Assembly (NCBI RefSeq): GCF_003932495.1
Contig: NZ_QZMT01000008.1
Coordinates: forward strand, 37,567 to 101,566
Source of the DNA: Guyparkeria sp. SCN-R1
GTDB taxonomy: Bacteria; Pseudomonadota; Gammaproteobacteria; Halothiobacillales; Halothiobacillaceae
DNA: 64,000 nucleotides
Direction of reading: 5' to 3'
Shown: positions 47,133 through 58,928 of the stretch, piece by piece
How the letters are laid out: each line of letters opens with the position of its first letter
How positions within the stretch are numbered: position 1 is the stretch's first letter
Notes under the pieces: model-generated
Seen by the model: only the letters and a program-made list of their open reading frames with translations
What the model was told of the DNA's origin: nothing
The model's database searches: none
Translations under genes and position numbers: made by a program

Positions 47133-47621
47133 ATGAAGGCGATACATCTAGGTCTGCGCTACCGGCGTTCGCCGGCACTGGAATCGAGCTTTTTCGATCC
47201 CGAGATGCCGGCCGACTGGCGCGTGGCCTTTCTGCTCAACGAGCAGGATGCCTTGTGGGTGGCAGGAGACGATCCGGACGTCGATACCGTGCTCGCCGAG
47301 CTGGACGATTCCCCCACAGACGTGTTTGTGGTGGTCGAGGATGCGGCGTGGTCGCCCGGGTGGCAGTCGCTGGTCGATGCTGGCCGCCACGCCGTGGTGC
47401 GCTTGACGGACGATACGCCACTCTGGCGCCCCGGTACCCCCAGTGCGCCGGCGGTGGTGGGGCTGGTTCCGGCCAGTGACCAGCCGGCCGATCTGCATGC
47501 CTGGCTGTCGGCCTTCCTGGATCAGGCGCCGGCCGAGGCCGCCTTGTTCGTCGACGGCGAGCCGCCCTCGGTTGCCACGGTTGACCGGTTGCGCACCCTG
47601 ACGGAGTTGATGGGACGGTGA
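47133..47621 (+). CDS. Hypothetical protein translationally coupled to mlaF
   Basis: The 162-residue soluble protein begins MKAIHLGLRYRRSPALESSFF. It has a PADWRVAFLLNEQDALWV segment, acidic Asp-rich loops and a helical C-terminus, with no Cys, signal peptide or membrane segment. The N-terminal pattern (Y-x-P-x-x-x-x-FF-x-x-x-MP-x-DWR) faintly recalls DUF72-like proteins, but I do not assign it. The stop overlaps the GTG of mlaF by four bases, so it is the first gene of the mla operon. A role in lipid transport or regulation is only suggested by position. Confidence 0.72.
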   Translation: MKAIHLGLRYRRSPALESSFFDPEMPADWRVAFLLNEQDALWVAGDDPDVDTVLAELDDSPTDVFVVVEDAAWSPGWQSLVDAGRHAVVRLTDDTPLWRPGTPSAPAVVGLVPASDQPADLHAWLSAFLDQAPAEAALFVDGEPPSVATVDRLRTLTELMGR

Positions 47622-48445
47622 CTGATTCACGCACCACGACCGACATGATCGAGCTCGACGGGGTGCACTTCTCCCGTGGCGCCCAGGTGATCTTCGATGG
47701 CGTCGACATGCATTTTGGTCGCGGCGAGGTCACGGTAGTGCTCGGCCCCTCGGGCACCGGCAAGACGACGCTGTTGCGCTTGATCGGTGGACAGGTGCGC
47801 CCGGCGAGTGGTCGGGTGATGGTCGACGGCATCGAGGTGGCGCGTGCCCGCCGCAAGGCGCTGTACGCCCTGCGCCGGCGCATGGGCGTGCTGTTTCAGA
47901 ACGGGGCCCTGTTCACCGACCTGACGGTGGGCGAGAACGTTGCTTTTCCGCTGCGTGCCCATTCGCGTCTGGACGAGGCGCTGATTCGCCGCATTGTCCT
48001 GTTCAAGCTCGAGGCGGTCGGGTTGCGCTCGGCGCGGGACAAGTATCCGGCCGCACTCTCCGGCGGCATGGCGCGCCGGGCCGCGCTGGCCCGCGCCATG
48101 GCCCTCGACCCGGAAATCATGCTCTATGACGAACCTTTCGCGGGTCAGGACCCGGTCAGCATGGGCGTGTTGCTACGGCTGATCCGCCGGCTGAACGATG
48201 CCTTGGGCCTGACCAGCATCGTCGTGACCCACGACGTCAAAGAGGCGATGAGCATCGCCGACCGGGTGATTGTGATCGCCGGCGGCCGGGTCATCGGGCA
48301 GGGCACACCGGAGGAGGTGCGTGCGCAGCGCGAGCAGGAGCCGGCCCTGGCGCAGTTTCTCGACGGGGCTGCCGACGGCCCGCTCAACGCGGCTGAAGAC
48401 GAGTCCCCGTTGTCTGCCGATCTCGGTTTGGGAGGTGGACAGTGA
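47618..48445 (+). CDS. mlaF: Phospholipid transport ABC ATPase MlaF
   Basis: The 275-residue ATPase shows Walker A GPSGTGKTT, Q-loop VLFQNGALFTDLTV, signature LSGGMARRAALARA, Walker B IMLYDEPFAGQDP and switch VVTHD. The M-A-R in the signature is typical of MlaF. With MlaE, MlaD and MlaB it forms the inner-membrane complex that moves phospholipids to maintain outer-membrane asymmetry. The start is a GTG overlapping the preceding stop. The C-terminal tail is about 10-15 residues longer and acidic. The next gene, mlaE, overlaps by four bases. Confidence 0.96.
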   Translation: MTDSRTTTDMIELDGVHFSRGAQVIFDGVDMHFGRGEVTVVLGPSGTGKTTLLRLIGGQVRPASGRVMVDGIEVARARRKALYALRRRMGVLFQNGALFTDLTVGENVAFPLRAHSRLDEALIRRIVLFKLEAVGLRSARDKYPAALSGGMARRAALARAMALDPEIMLYDEPFAGQDPVSMGVLLRLIRRLNDALGLTSIVVTHDVKEAMSIADRVIVIAGGRVIGQGTPEEVRAQREQEPALAQFLDGAADGPLNAAEDESPLSADLGLGGGQ

Positions 48446-49230
48446 AGGCGCTCCTGAACGCGATCGCCCGGCTCGGCCGCCTGTTCCTCGACGGGGCGCA
48501 GCACGCCGGGTCAATGGCGCTGTTTGCCGTCGAATTGGCCTGGGTGCTGATCCCGACCTGGTCGCGCCCCCGGGATATCTTTCAGCAGATTTACGCCGCC
48601 GGCGTGCTCTCGCTGGTGATTATTCTGGTGGCCGGCGGGTTCGTCGGCCTGGTGCTGGGACTGCAGGGCTACAACATCCTGTCGAACTTCAATGCCAGCG
48701 AGTCGCTCGGGGTGATGGTGGCCCTGTCGCTGGTGCGTGAGCTGGGGCCCGTGGTCGCCGCGTTGCTGTTCGCCGGGCGGGCCGGGTCGGCGATCACCGC
48801 CGAGATCGCCTTGATGAAGACCACCGAGCAGCTCGCCGCGCTGGAGATGATGGCGGTCGACCCGATGCGTCGAGTGATCGGCCCGCGTTTCTGGGGCGCG
48901 ATGATCGCGGTGCCCTTGCTGGCGGCCATGTTTTCGCTGGTCGGTATCGTCGGTGGTTACCTGATCGGGGTCGTGGTGCTGGGCGTCGATCAGGCCTCAT
49001 ACTGGGGGCAGATCCGCGAGCAGATGGAGGCCTGGGACGATGTTGGTGGCGGTGCCATCAAGTCGCTTGCCTTCGGCGCGGTGATTGCGCTGATCTCGGT
49101 TTACGAGGGCTACCGGGCCGAGCCGACCGCCAGTGGCATGGCGCGCGCGACGACACAGACCGTGGTTCTGAGCTCGCTTGCCGTGCTGGGACTGGATTTT
49201 GTAATGACGGCTTTCATGTTTGGGGCGTGA
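48442..49230 (+). CDS. mlaE: Phospholipid transport permease MlaE
   Basis: The 262-residue permease is a MlaE/TrnD-type membrane protein. It has the conserved FVGLVLGLQGYNIL, LVRELGPVVAALLFAGRAGSAITAEIALMKTTEQ (broken across the coupling helix) and PRFWGAMIAVPLLA. About five membrane helices are seen after an interfacial N-terminal helix. It starts with GTG overlapping the mlaF stop (GTGA). mlaD follows after four bases. Confidence 0.96.
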   Translation: MKALLNAIARLGRLFLDGAQHAGSMALFAVELAWVLIPTWSRPRDIFQQIYAAGVLSLVIILVAGGFVGLVLGLQGYNILSNFNASESLGVMVALSLVRELGPVVAALLFAGRAGSAITAEIALMKTTEQLAALEMMAVDPMRRVIGPRFWGAMIAVPLLAAMFSLVGIVGGYLIGVVVLGVDQASYWGQIREQMEAWDDVGGGAIKSLAFGAVIALISVYEGYRAEPTASGMARATTQTVVLSSLAVLGLDFVMTAFMFGA

Positions 49231-49234
49231 TGGA

Positions 49235-49693
49235 ATGAATGTGCAACGTGGAGTCGAGCTGGTGGTAGGGCTGTTCGTGCTCGCCGGGATCGCCGCGCTG
49301 ATGGTGATGGCGCTGCAGTGGAGCAACTTCGGCGCCAGTCGCGTGGCTGGCTACGAAGTCACGGCCCGGTTCGACAACGTCGGCGGGCTGTCGGTGCTAT
49401 CGCCGGTCAAGCTGGCGGGCCTGACCATCGGCCGAGTGGACTCGATCGAGATCCACCCGGAAACGTTCCAGGCGGAGGTGCGCATGGTGATCGACGACAA
49501 GTACGACAACCTGCCGACTGACTCCTTCGCCAATATCTACACCGCCGGTCTGCTCGGGGCGCAATACGTCGAGATTTCGCCCGGTGGTGCGCTTGAGTCG
49601 CTCGAGGACGGCGACCGGATCACGATGACACAGTCCGCGATCATCCTCGAGAGCGTGGTTTCCAAGTTCCTGTTCGACAAGGCAAAAGAATGA
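49235..49693 (+). CDS. mlaD: Phospholipid-binding MCE protein MlaD
   Basis: The 152-residue protein has one N-terminal membrane helix (about residues 9-27) and a single MCE domain (YEVTARFDNVGGLSVLSPVKLAGLTIGRV, in two halves) that forms the hexameric periplasmic ring. It ends with the usual hydrophobic pore helix region (SAIILESVVSKFLF). The ATG at 49235 was chosen because an upstream extension overlaps mlaE without need. Its stop overlaps the start of the TolC-family gene (ATGA), so ring and channel are co-translated. Confidence 0.95.
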   Translation: MNVQRGVELVVGLFVLAGIAALMVMALQWSNFGASRVAGYEVTARFDNVGGLSVLSPVKLAGLTIGRVDSIEIHPETFQAEVRMVIDDKYDNLPTDSFANIYTAGLLGAQYVEISPGGALESLEDGDRITMTQSAIILESVVSKFLFDKAKE

Positions 49694-51108
49694 AAAATCG
49701 AGACGGAATCATTGAGCGGAGCGGGTCCTTGGTCCTGGCGGTGGCCCTGGTGGCCTTGGTTGCCCTGGCAAGCGGCACCGTTCGGGCCGAGGTGGCCCCG
49801 AGCGAGCCGATCACCCTGGAGCTGGCCACCGAGATGGCCCTCCACGCCGATCCGCGTATCGATGAGCAGCGTGCCAATGTGGCGCGAGCCCAGGCGCTGA
49901 TCGAGCGGGTGAAAGGCGAGGGCGGGCCGCGCGTCTCGGCCAACCTGTTCGCGGGGCTGGCACCGAAGGCCGAGGACGGCATCTTCACCAACGGCACCAA
50001 CACCTGCCCGGCGGGTGAGTCCTGCACCCTGCGTGATGATGGCAACGAGCTCGACGAGGGATTCACCGTCACCTCCGGGCTGACTGCCTCGATCATCCAG
50101 CCGCTGTACACCTTCGGCAAGCTGGAGAACTATGGTGATGCGGCCCGTCTGAACCGAGATGTGAAGGCCTCCGAGGTCGCCTTGGCGCGAGGCGAGACCT
50201 GGCTTACCGTGCGCCGCGCCTACTGGGGTTACCTGGCCGCGCGTGACACGCGCCAGATGCTCGAAGGGGTCAAGCGCCAGGTCGATCGCACCCGTGACGA
50301 CATGCGCGAGGATGCCGAGGCCGGCGAAGTGCCGATGAGCCAGCTGTACGCACTCGAGAGCGGGGCGGCCCAGCTCGATCGCTACCTGGCCGAGGCGGGC
50401 AGCGTCGAGGCCATCGCAATCGATGGGCTCAAGACCATCATCGGCGTACCGATCGATTCGAGCATTGAGGTGGCACAAACGCACATCGAGCCGATTACCT
50501 TGCCCGACGGCGAGCTCCGCGAACTCGCGGATCGTGCGCTGGCGCAGCGCCCGGAGATGGCAATGGCCGACAATGGCCAGGCGGCCATGCGCAATTACGT
50601 CGCGGCTCGCAAGAGCGAACGGTATCCGAACCTGTATGCCGGTTTGGTTGCCGGGGCGACGTACACGCCGGGTCGAGATCGACTCAACAACCCCTATATC
50701 AACCAGCCGCTCAACCAGGCATATGCCGCTCCGGTGGTCGGGCTGCAGTGGGATTTCAACCCCGGGGTGATGCGGGCGAATGTCAGTGACGCCGAGGCCC
50801 AGCTTCAGGGTGTGGTCGCCAAGGCGCAGCTGGCCCGGCAGGGCATTCCGTTCCAAGTCGCCGAGGCCTATCACCAGTCACATGGTCTGGATCGACAGAT
50901 TCAGGCGCTGGAGTCGGCCAAGAACAACACCCGCAAGTGGATGGTGTCGACCTTCATGGATTACCAGGCGGGCCTGGTAGGCGGCGAGGAGTTGGCCGAG
51001 GCGGTCAAGGCGAACACCGAGGCGCAGGCCGACTATTTCCGCGTCATCAACGACTACAACATGAGCGTAGCGAAACTGGCGATCGCCACGGGTGACTATC
51101 CCCAGTAA
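49690..51108 (+). CDS. TolC-family outer-membrane channel inside the mla operon
   Basis: The 472-residue protein has a signal peptide (hydrophobic core about 14-30, cleavage after VRA). It then shows the repeated helical-barrel pattern of TolC/OEP proteins: LELATEMALHADPRIDEQRANVARAQALI in the first repeat and DRALAQRPEMAMADNGQAAMRNYVAARKSERYPNL in the second. Trimeric TolC channels span the outer membrane and periplasm. It sits between mlaD (four-base overlap) and mlaC, replacing the usual direct mlaD-mlaC contact. MlaA is the normal outer-membrane partner and is not in the window. Function in phospholipid or other export is inference. Confidence 0.9.
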   Translation: MKNRDGIIERSGSLVLAVALVALVALASGTVRAEVAPSEPITLELATEMALHADPRIDEQRANVARAQALIERVKGEGGPRVSANLFAGLAPKAEDGIFTNGTNTCPAGESCTLRDDGNELDEGFTVTSGLTASIIQPLYTFGKLENYGDAARLNRDVKASEVALARGETWLTVRRAYWGYLAARDTRQMLEGVKRQVDRTRDDMREDAEAGEVPMSQLYALESGAAQLDRYLAEAGSVEAIAIDGLKTIIGVPIDSSIEVAQTHIEPITLPDGELRELADRALAQRPEMAMADNGQAAMRNYVAARKSERYPNLYAGLVAGATYTPGRDRLNNPYINQPLNQAYAAPVVGLQWDFNPGVMRANVSDAEAQLQGVVAKAQLARQGIPFQVAEAYHQSHGLDRQIQALESAKNNTRKWMVSTFMDYQAGLVGGEELAEAVKANTEAQADYFRVINDYNMSVAKLAIATGDYPQ

Positions 51109-51176
51109 GGCTCGAGCAATAAGTCCGCGCCGCTACGCGGCCTCGTCGCCAATGACATCCAAACAATGAGACCCCT

Positions 51177-51813
51177 ATGAGCTTTGCATTGTCCCCGTTT
51201 TTCCGTGTTCCCCGCGCTTCCTGGTTCCTCCTGGGGCTGGTTGGCCTGCTGGTGACCAGTCTTTCCATGACAGCACGCGCCGAGCCGAACGAAGCACAGG
51301 CCCGTGAACTGGTGGAATCCACCGCCGAAGCGGTGATCGCGGAGATTCGCGAGAACCAGGCCGCCGTGGAGGCCGATCCCGAGGCGCTGCTCGAGATCGT
51401 GGATCGGCTGCTGTTGCCGCACGTCGACTCCGAACGTATGACCCGGCTGGTTTTGGGACGTTACTACCGGCAGGCGAGCCCCTCACAGCGCGCGCAGTTC
51501 AACCAGGAGTTCCAGCGACTGCTTGTGCGGACGTACGCCGGGCCGCTCTCCGAGTTGGGCAACCAGAAAATCGAGATCGTTGGCACCAAGCCGGGTGGGG
51601 CGGACGACGAGTTGGTGGTCGAGTCCGAGGTCTCCGGTGGCGATCTGGGTACCGTGCCTGTGGACTACCGCATGGCACCTGTCAGCGGCGAATGGAAATC
51701 CTACGATGTCGTGGTCGACGGCATCAGCCTGGTCAACAACTACCGTGGCAGCTTCGCGCAGAAGATCCAGCGTGACGGCATCGACGGGCTGATCCGGACC
51801 CTGCGGGAGCAGA

Positions 51814-51833
<20 letters not shown>
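51177..51833 (+). CDS. mlaC: Periplasmic phospholipid-binding protein MlaC
   Basis: The 218-residue protein has a signal peptide (core about 16-30, cleavage after ARA) and the MlaC/Ttg2D fold. Its motifs are VDRLLLPHVDSERMTRLVLGRYYRQASPSQR (in two halves) and YRMAPVSGEWKSYDVVVDGISLVNNYRGSF. It shuttles phospholipids between the MlaA complex and MlaD. It starts 68 bases after the TolC-family gene, and its end overlaps mlaB by 20 bases. Confidence 0.95.
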
Positions 51834-53425
<1,592 letters not shown>

Positions 53426-53430
53426 TCGCT

Positions 53431-54072
53431 ATGTCCCAATCCGACCAGATCGTCGTTGCGCTCTCCAAGGGGCGTATTTTCAAGGAAACCCTGCCGCTGC
53501 TGGCCTCCGTGGGTATCGAACCCCTCGAGGACCCGGACAAGAGCCGCAAGCTGATCCTCGAGACCAGCGATCCGAGCGTGCGCCTGTTGATCCTCCGTGC
53601 CTCGGACGTACCGACCTACGTCCAGCATGGGGCCGCCGACATTGGTGTTGCGGGCAAGGACGTGCTGTTCGAGCACGGCGGCGATGGCCTGTTCGAACTG
53701 GTCGATCTCAAGATTGCCCAGTGCAAGCTGATGGTGGCGGGCAAGCCTGGGGCGCTCGAGCGTGCCGGGCGCATCCGGGTGGCGACCAAGTACACCCGTT
53801 CGGCCGAATCCTACTTTGCCGACCGCGGGCGTCAGATCGAGCTGATCAAGCTGTACGGTTCGATGGAACTGGCACCACTGGTCGATCTGGGCGACTGCAT
53901 CGTCGACGTGGTCGATACCGGCAACACGCTGCGCGCCAATGGCCTGGAGCCGCTCGAGCACATCGCCGAGATTTCCTCGCGCCTGATCGTCAATCGCGCG
54001 GCGCAGAAGCTCAAGCACGCTCGGGTGACCGATTTCGTCGACCGGGTGGAGCAGTACCTGGAGGGCAAGTGA
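53431..54072 (+). CDS. hisG: ATP phosphoribosyltransferase, short form
   Basis: The 213-residue protein is the short HisG, with the catalytic lobes ([48 protein letters not shown]) but without the C-terminal regulatory ACT-like domain. Short HisG needs HisZ for activity and histidine feedback. hisZ is not in the window and should be sought elsewhere. It catalyses the first step of histidine synthesis. Its stop overlaps the hisD start (TGATG). Confidence 0.96.
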   Translation: MSQSDQIVVALSKGRIFKETLPLLASVGIEPLEDPDKSRKLILETSDPSVRLLILRASDVPTYVQHGAADIGVAGKDVLFEHGGDGLFELVDLKIAQCKLMVAGKPGALERAGRIRVATKYTRSAESYFADRGRQIELIKLYGSMELAPLVDLGDCIVDVVDTGNTLRANGLEPLEHIAEISSRLIVNRAAQKLKHARVTDFVDRVEQYLEGK

Positions 54073-55373
54073 TGATCCGTCGCATGAATGCCCGCGCCGC
54101 GGGCTTTGACAGTCAACTGGGCGAACTCCTCGACTGGTCGGGCATGGCCGATGATCGGGTCGAGGGCATCGTTCGCGAGATCCTGGCCGATGTGCGCAAG
54201 CGCGGTGATGCCGCCGTGGTGGAGCGTACCCGACGCCTCGATCGGCTCGAGGTCACCTCCGCGGCCGAACTGGAATTGTCTGCCGAGCGGCTTGATGCTG
54301 CCCTCGAGGCGATCCCGGACGATGTGCGCGAGGCCCTCGAACTGGCCGCCGAACGCCTGCGGGCCTACGCCGAGCGTCAGAAAGGCGAGAGCTGGTCGTA
54401 CACCGAAGCCAACGGCAACGTCCTTGGCCAGCAGGTCACGCCGCTCGACCGGGTGGGGCTGTACGTGCCCGGCGGCAAGGCGGCCTATCCGTCATCGGTA
54501 CTGATGAACGCGATCCCGGCGAAGGTTGCCGGGGTCGAACAGGTGATCATGGTCGTGCCCACCCCCGATGGGGTGCAGAACGACACCGTGCTCGCCGCGG
54601 CGCGTATCGCCGGCGTGGATCGCGTATTCACCGTCGGTGGCGCCCAGGCGGTCGGCGCATTGGCCTATGGCACCGAGACGATCCCGGCGGTGGACAAGAT
54701 CGTCGGTCCCGGCAATATCTTCGTCGCCGCCGCGAAACGCGAGGTCTTCGGCCAGGTGGGCATCGACATGATTGCCGGGCCGTCCGAGATCCTGATTGTT
54801 TGCGACGGTCACACCGACCCCGACTGGATCGCGATGGACCTGTTCTCGCAGGCCGAACACGACGAGCAGGCGCAATCCATCCTGTTGGCCCACGATCCCG
54901 ATTTCCTCGATACGGTTGCCGCCTCGATCGAGCGCCTCTTGCCGGATCAGCCGCGTGCCGAGATCATCGCCAAGGCACTGGAAACCCGTGGCGCGCTGAT
55001 CGAGGTTGCCGATATCGATCACGCGATCGAACTGGTCAACCGCATCGCCCCCGAGCACCTGGAACTCTCGTTCGAGGGTGCAGAGAAGCGTCTGGGTGAT
55101 ATTCGCAATGCCGGGGCCATCTTCGTCGGTCGCTACACTGCCGAGGCCCTGGGCGACTACTGCGCGGGCCCCAACCACGTCCTGCCCACATCGGGCACGG
55201 CGCGCTTTTCCTCGCCGCTGGGGGTCTACGACTTCCAGAAGCGCTCGAGCATCATCCACTGTTCCCCGGCCGGTGCCGCGGAACTGGGTCGCGTTGCCGA
55301 CCGGCTGGCCCGTGCGGAGGGGCTCGAGGCGCACGCCCAGTCGGCTCGCTATCGGGTCGAGGCCGAGGACTGA
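54072..55373 (+). CDS. hisD: Histidinol dehydrogenase
   Basis: The 433-residue NAD enzyme oxidises histidinol to histidine. It shows the NAD loop [18 protein letters not shown] and [21 protein letters not shown]. The zinc and active-site residues are in [13 protein letters not shown] and IAPEHLELS, and [19 protein letters not shown] follows. The start at 54072 overlaps the hisG stop; an internal ATG at 54084 is less likely. hisC follows after three bases. Confidence 0.97.
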   Translation: MIRRMNARAAGFDSQLGELLDWSGMADDRVEGIVREILADVRKRGDAAVVERTRRLDRLEVTSAAELELSAERLDAALEAIPDDVREALELAAERLRAYAERQKGESWSYTEANGNVLGQQVTPLDRVGLYVPGGKAAYPSSVLMNAIPAKVAGVEQVIMVVPTPDGVQNDTVLAAARIAGVDRVFTVGGAQAVGALAYGTETIPAVDKIVGPGNIFVAAAKREVFGQVGIDMIAGPSEILIVCDGHTDPDWIAMDLFSQAEHDEQAQSILLAHDPDFLDTVAASIERLLPDQPRAEIIAKALETRGALIEVADIDHAIELVNRIAPEHLELSFEGAEKRLGDIRNAGAIFVGRYTAEALGDYCAGPNHVLPTSGTARFSSPLGVYDFQKRSSIIHCSPAGAAELGRVADRLARAEGLEAHAQSARYRVEAED

Positions 55374-55376
55374 GCA

Positions 55377-56468
55377 ATGGCCGATGCCATGTTCAACCGT
55401 TTCTGGTCGGATGATCTGGGCGAGCTGTCGCCCTATGTGCCGGGCGAGCAGCCGAAGATCGATGACCTGGTCAAGCTCAATACCAACGAGAATCCGTTCG
55501 GTCCCTCGCCGCGGGTGATCGAGGCGATTCGCGCCGCGGCCGACGATGGGCTGCGCCTCTACCCGGATCCGACCAGCTTGGCGCTGCGCGAGTGTCTCGC
55601 CGAATACCACGGTGTCACGGCCGATCAGGTCTTCGTCGGCAATGGCTCGGACGAGGTGCTGGGTTTCCTGTTCCGGGCGCTGTTCCAGCGTGGCCGGCCG
55701 GTGGTGTTTCCGGACATCACCTACTCGTTCTACCCGGTCTATTGTCGGCTGTTTGGCATCGAGCCGCGCATGGTCGCCCTGGACGAGGAACTGGCGGTGG
55801 ATGTCGAGGCGATGTGCGCCATCGACCCGTCGAGCGTGGGCGGGGTGATCCTGCCCAACCCAAACGCGCCTACTGGCCGCTTGCTGTCGATCGACCAGGT
55901 CGAACGACTTGCGGCGCATTTTGCCGATTGTGCGGTGGTGATCGACGAAGCCTACGTCGATTTCGGTGGGGAAACGGCGATCGGGCTGATCGACAGCTAC
56001 CCGAACCTGCTGGTGACGCAGACGCTGTCGAAGTCGCGTTCGCTGGCTGGGCTGCGCCTGGGGTTTGCCATCGGCGATGCCGGGCTGATCGATGGGCTCG
56101 CGCGGGTCAAGGACAGCTTCAATTCCTACCCCGTCGACCGCCTGGCCAGCGCCGGTGCCATCGCCGCCTACCAGGACGAGGCGTACTTCGAACAGACACG
56201 TCGAGCGATCATCGCCATGCGTGAGCAGCTCGGCGCTGATCTGGAGGCCCGTGGCTTCGAGGTGTTGCCGTCGGCCGCCAATTTCCTGCTTGCCCGTCAC
56301 TCGACGCGTGCCGGGGCTGCGCTTGCCGCGAGTCTGCGGGAACGTCGGGTGATCGTGCGCCACTTCGACCGCGCCCGGATCGGTGATCACCTGCGGATCA
56401 CGATCGGCAGCGAGGGGCAGAACGGGGCCCTGCTCGCCGCCCTCGACGAGATCCTCGCCGAGGGGTGA
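55377..56468 (+). CDS. hisC: Histidinol-phosphate aminotransferase
   Basis: The 363-residue fold-type I PLP enzyme shows [14 protein letters not shown], the [14 protein letters not shown] cofactor loop, [10 protein letters not shown] and the PLP lysine in [18 protein letters not shown]. The final Arg lies in the HLRITIG strand. It transaminates imidazole-acetol phosphate in histidine synthesis. It follows hisD by three bases, so hisGDC and probably murA form one operon. The rest of the his pathway is elsewhere. Confidence 0.96.
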   Translation: MADAMFNRFWSDDLGELSPYVPGEQPKIDDLVKLNTNENPFGPSPRVIEAIRAAADDGLRLYPDPTSLALRECLAEYHGVTADQVFVGNGSDEVLGFLFRALFQRGRPVVFPDITYSFYPVYCRLFGIEPRMVALDEELAVDVEAMCAIDPSSVGGVILPNPNAPTGRLLSIDQVERLAAHFADCAVVIDEAYVDFGGETAIGLIDSYPNLLVTQTLSKSRSLAGLRLGFAIGDAGLIDGLARVKDSFNSYPVDRLASAGAIAAYQDEAYFEQTRRAIIAMREQLGADLEARGFEVLPSAANFLLARHSTRAGAALAASLRERRVIVRHFDRARIGDHLRITIGSEGQNGALLAALDEILAEG

Positions 56469-56558
56469 TGTGCGGGCCGGCCTGTTTTCGGCTCGGCCTG
56501 CGTGTTATTCTTCGCTCGCGTTCTGGTCAGCAACAGGCCGGCCACGACGCCACCCAAT
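56469..56558 (+). promoter_or_regulatory. hisC-ffs spacer with inverted repeat
   Basis: A 12-base inverted repeat (GGCCGGCCTGTT at 56475-56486 and its complement at 56532-56543) encloses 45 bases that contain GTGTTATTCTTCGC, a possible -10 area (TATTCT) for ffs. It may act as a weak transcriptional boundary after hisC or as part of the ffs precursor. No T-run follows, so it is not a standard terminator. Confidence 0.4.
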
Positions 56559-56670
<112 letters not shown>

Positions 56671-56690
56671 ACCCAATTGGATCCCGCGCT

Positions 56691-58514
56691 ATGAGTTATC
56701 TGGTACTGGCACGCAAGTGGCGACCCCGGCGTTTCGACGACATGGTCGGCCAGGGTCACGTGCTCCAGGCCCTCACCAACGCGCTGGATCGCGACCGTCT
56801 TCACCACGCCTACCTGTTCACCGGCACCCGCGGGGTGGGCAAGACGACGGTTGCCCGCATCTTCGCCAAGGCACTCAACTGCGAGCAGGGCGTTTCCAGC
56901 CAGCCTTGCGGCGAATGCGCTGCTTGTCTCGAGATCGACTCGGGTCGCTTTGTCGACCTGATCGAGGTCGACGCCGCTTCGCGCACCAAGGTCGACGACA
57001 CCCGCGACCTGCTGGAAAACGTCGTCTATCTGCCGGTCAAGGGCCGCTTCAAGATCTACCTGATCGACGAAGTGCACATGTTTTCCCAGGCGAGCTTCAA
57101 CGCCCTGTTGAAGACGCTGGAAGAGCCGCCCGAGCACGTCAAGTTCCTGCTAGCGACCACCGATCCGCAGAAGTTGCCGGTGACAGTGCTGTCTCGCTGC
57201 CTGCAGTTCAACCTGCGTGCGCTGCCGCAGGCACATATCCAGACCTATCTCGCCGACATCCTCAACCGGGAGGGCATCGAGGCCGACTCGGAAGCCCTGC
57301 GACTGGTCGCGGACGCCGCCGGCGGCTCGATGCGCGATGCCCTGAGCCTCGTCGATCAGGCGATCGGTTTCTGCGATGGCCGACTGGAGACGAACGCGAT
57401 AGCCGACATGCTCGGTGTCACCGATCGACGCCTGTTGCACGGTCTGCTCGAACGGCTTGCCGCCGGCGATGCCGACGGGGTGTTTGGGCTGGTGGATCAG
57501 GCACTGGAGCGATCGGTGGATCCCGCTCGGCTATTGGCAGAACTGGCCGAGACGGTCCACCACGCGGCCCTCTCCCAATGGCTGCCGACCGATGCCCCGG
57601 CGCTGAACGCGGATGCCGCGACCCTGCAGCTCTGGTACCAGATCGCCTTGTCCGGTCGTCGGGACATCGGCTGGGCACCCTCGCCGCGCGTGGGTCTGGA
57701 GATGACCTTGCTACGCATGCTTGCCTTCGAGCCAGGCACCGGCCCAGGAAACGATGGACCGCCCGCGCGTCAGGCAGAAAACACCCCGACAGGGCAAGCG
57801 CAATCGCAGCAGGAGTTGACCCCGGCGTCTCATCAAGAAACATCCGGGGCACCGGTCGGTGTCGCCGACCGAGAGCCGTCCGATTATCGTGCCGATGCGG
57901 ACGGCTTGAGCCAATCGACTCCGGCGAGTGCCGCGGCTGAGGAGGGACATCGTGCTGGCTCCGGCAAGGGGCATGTCGAGGCGCCCGGAGCAATGGAAAG
58001 CCAGGCAAGCAGTGGTCGGACGATCACGCCCGACAACTGGTTCGAGATTGTCGCGCAGCTTTCCATGCCGGCTCGTAGCCTCGCCGAGCGCTGTCACGCG
58101 ATCAACGACGACGACTCGGTCATCTTGGTGATCGACCCCGGTTTCCTCTCCATGGCCTCGAAGGCCACGCAGGAACGGCTGGTCGCACAATTGCAACGAC
58201 TCGGCGTGCAACACCCGGTTCGATTCGAAGTCGGTGAGACGTCGGCGGCGGCAGCACCGGAGCGAGCCAAGCCGGCCGTGGCATCCGGCGAGCCGTCACC
58301 GCAACCGGACGCCCCAGGATACGCCCAGGGGGAAACCCCGGTTGAAACCCCGGCACAAATCCGGGAGCGCAACGAGCAAGCGGCGGCCGAGGCGCGAGAG
58401 CAATCGTTGCGCGACCACCCGGCCGCACGCGTCGTCGCGGAGCGTGCCGGGGCCGAACTGATTCGAGAATCCGTGCGTCCCGTGGACGATCACGGCGCAG
58501 TCAACGAACGTTAG
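56691..58514 (+). CDS. dnaX: DNA polymerase III subunit gamma/tau
   Basis: The 607-residue clamp-loader protein has Walker [10 protein letters not shown] (residues 45-53), the four zinc cysteines C64, C73, C76 and C79, Walker [11 protein letters not shown] and the SRC motif (LSRCLQFNL). Domains IV-V form the Pro/Ser/Glu-rich tau tail (about 360-607), which binds DnaB and the polymerase core. I looked for the A-AAA-AAG frameshift signal that makes gamma in E. coli and did not find it, so only tau may be made. The start lies 20 bases after ffs. Confidence 0.96.
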   Translation: MSYLVLARKWRPRRFDDMVGQGHVLQALTNALDRDRLHHAYLFTGTRGVGKTTVARIFAKALNCEQGVSSQPCGECAACLEIDSGRFVDLIEVDAASRTKVDDTRDLLENVVYLPVKGRFKIYLIDEVHMFSQASFNALLKTLEEPPEHVKFLLATTDPQKLPVTVLSRCLQFNLRALPQAHIQTYLADILNREGIEADSEALRLVADAAGGSMRDALSLVDQAIGFCDGRLETNAIADMLGVTDRRLLHGLLERLAAGDADGVFGLVDQALERSVDPARLLAELAETVHHAALSQWLPTDAPALNADAATLQLWYQIALSGRRDIGWAPSPRVGLEMTLLRMLAFEPGTGPGNDGPPARQAENTPTGQAQSQQELTPASHQETSGAPVGVADREPSDYRADADGLSQSTPASAAAEEGHRAGSGKGHVEAPGAMESQASSGRTITPDNWFEIVAQLSMPARSLAERCHAINDDDSVILVIDPGFLSMASKATQERLVAQLQRLGVQHPVRFEVGETSAAAAPERAKPAVASGEPSPQPDAPGYAQGETPVETPAQIRERNEQAAAEAREQSLRDHPAARVVAERAGAELIRESVRPVDDHGAVNER

Positions 58515-58534
58515 CGAGCAGGAGACATCGGCAG

Positions 58535-58858
58535 ATGAAAGGTGGAATGGGCAACCTGATGAAACAGGCGCAGGCGATGCAGGAAAACATGCAGCGCATG
58601 CAGGAAGAAGTCGCCAAGATGGAAGTCGAAGGCCAGTCCGGTGGCGGCCTGGTCAAGGTGACCATGACCGGCAAGCACGAGGCGCGGCGTGTCTCGATCG
58701 ATCCGAGCCTGCTGGAAGACGACAAGGACATGCTCGAAGACCTGATTGCCGCGGCGATTAACGACGCCGCTCGGCGTATCGAGCAGGAGCAGCAGGAAAA
58801 GATGTCGGGCATGACCGCTGGCATGAACTTGCCGCCGGGCTTCAAGATGCCGTTCTGA
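58535..58858 (+). CDS. ybaB: YbaB/EbfC nucleoid-associated protein
   Basis: The 107-residue protein shows the YbaB pattern: [22 protein letters not shown] helix (split here), [30 protein letters not shown] and [18 protein letters not shown]. It forms a small DNA-binding dimer with tweezer-like arms. It lies 20 bases after dnaX and 70 before recR, the conserved dnaX-ybaB-recR operon. Confidence 0.96.
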   Translation: MKGGMGNLMKQAQAMQENMQRMQEEVAKMEVEGQSGGGLVKVTMTGKHEARRVSIDPSLLEDDKDMLEDLIAAAINDAARRIEQEQQEKMSGMTAGMNLPPGFKMPF

Positions 58859-58879
58859 ACCGGCCCGGCCTGATCTCAT

Positions 58880-58908
58880 CGCCCGATCCATTGCGGTTCG
58901 GGCGTTTC
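58880..58908 (+). terminator. Possible attenuating hairpin between ybaB and recR
   Basis: CGCCCGA (58880-58886) pairs with TCGGGCG (58898-58904) across an 11-base loop and is followed by TTTCTC. The T-run is short and interrupted, so it is at best a partial terminator inside the dnaX-ybaB-recR operon. Confidence 0.4.
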
Positions 58909-58928
58909 TCGTTACGGAGTGTTCGCCC

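Noticed and set aside
54492..56390. Open frame of about 630 codons antisense to hisD and hisC
   Set aside because: It lies opposite two clear enzymes, has shadow composition and no recognisable domain.
57700..58514. Programmed frameshift site in dnaX
   Set aside because: No A-AAA-AAG or similar slippery heptamer with a downstream stem was found near the expected gamma end.
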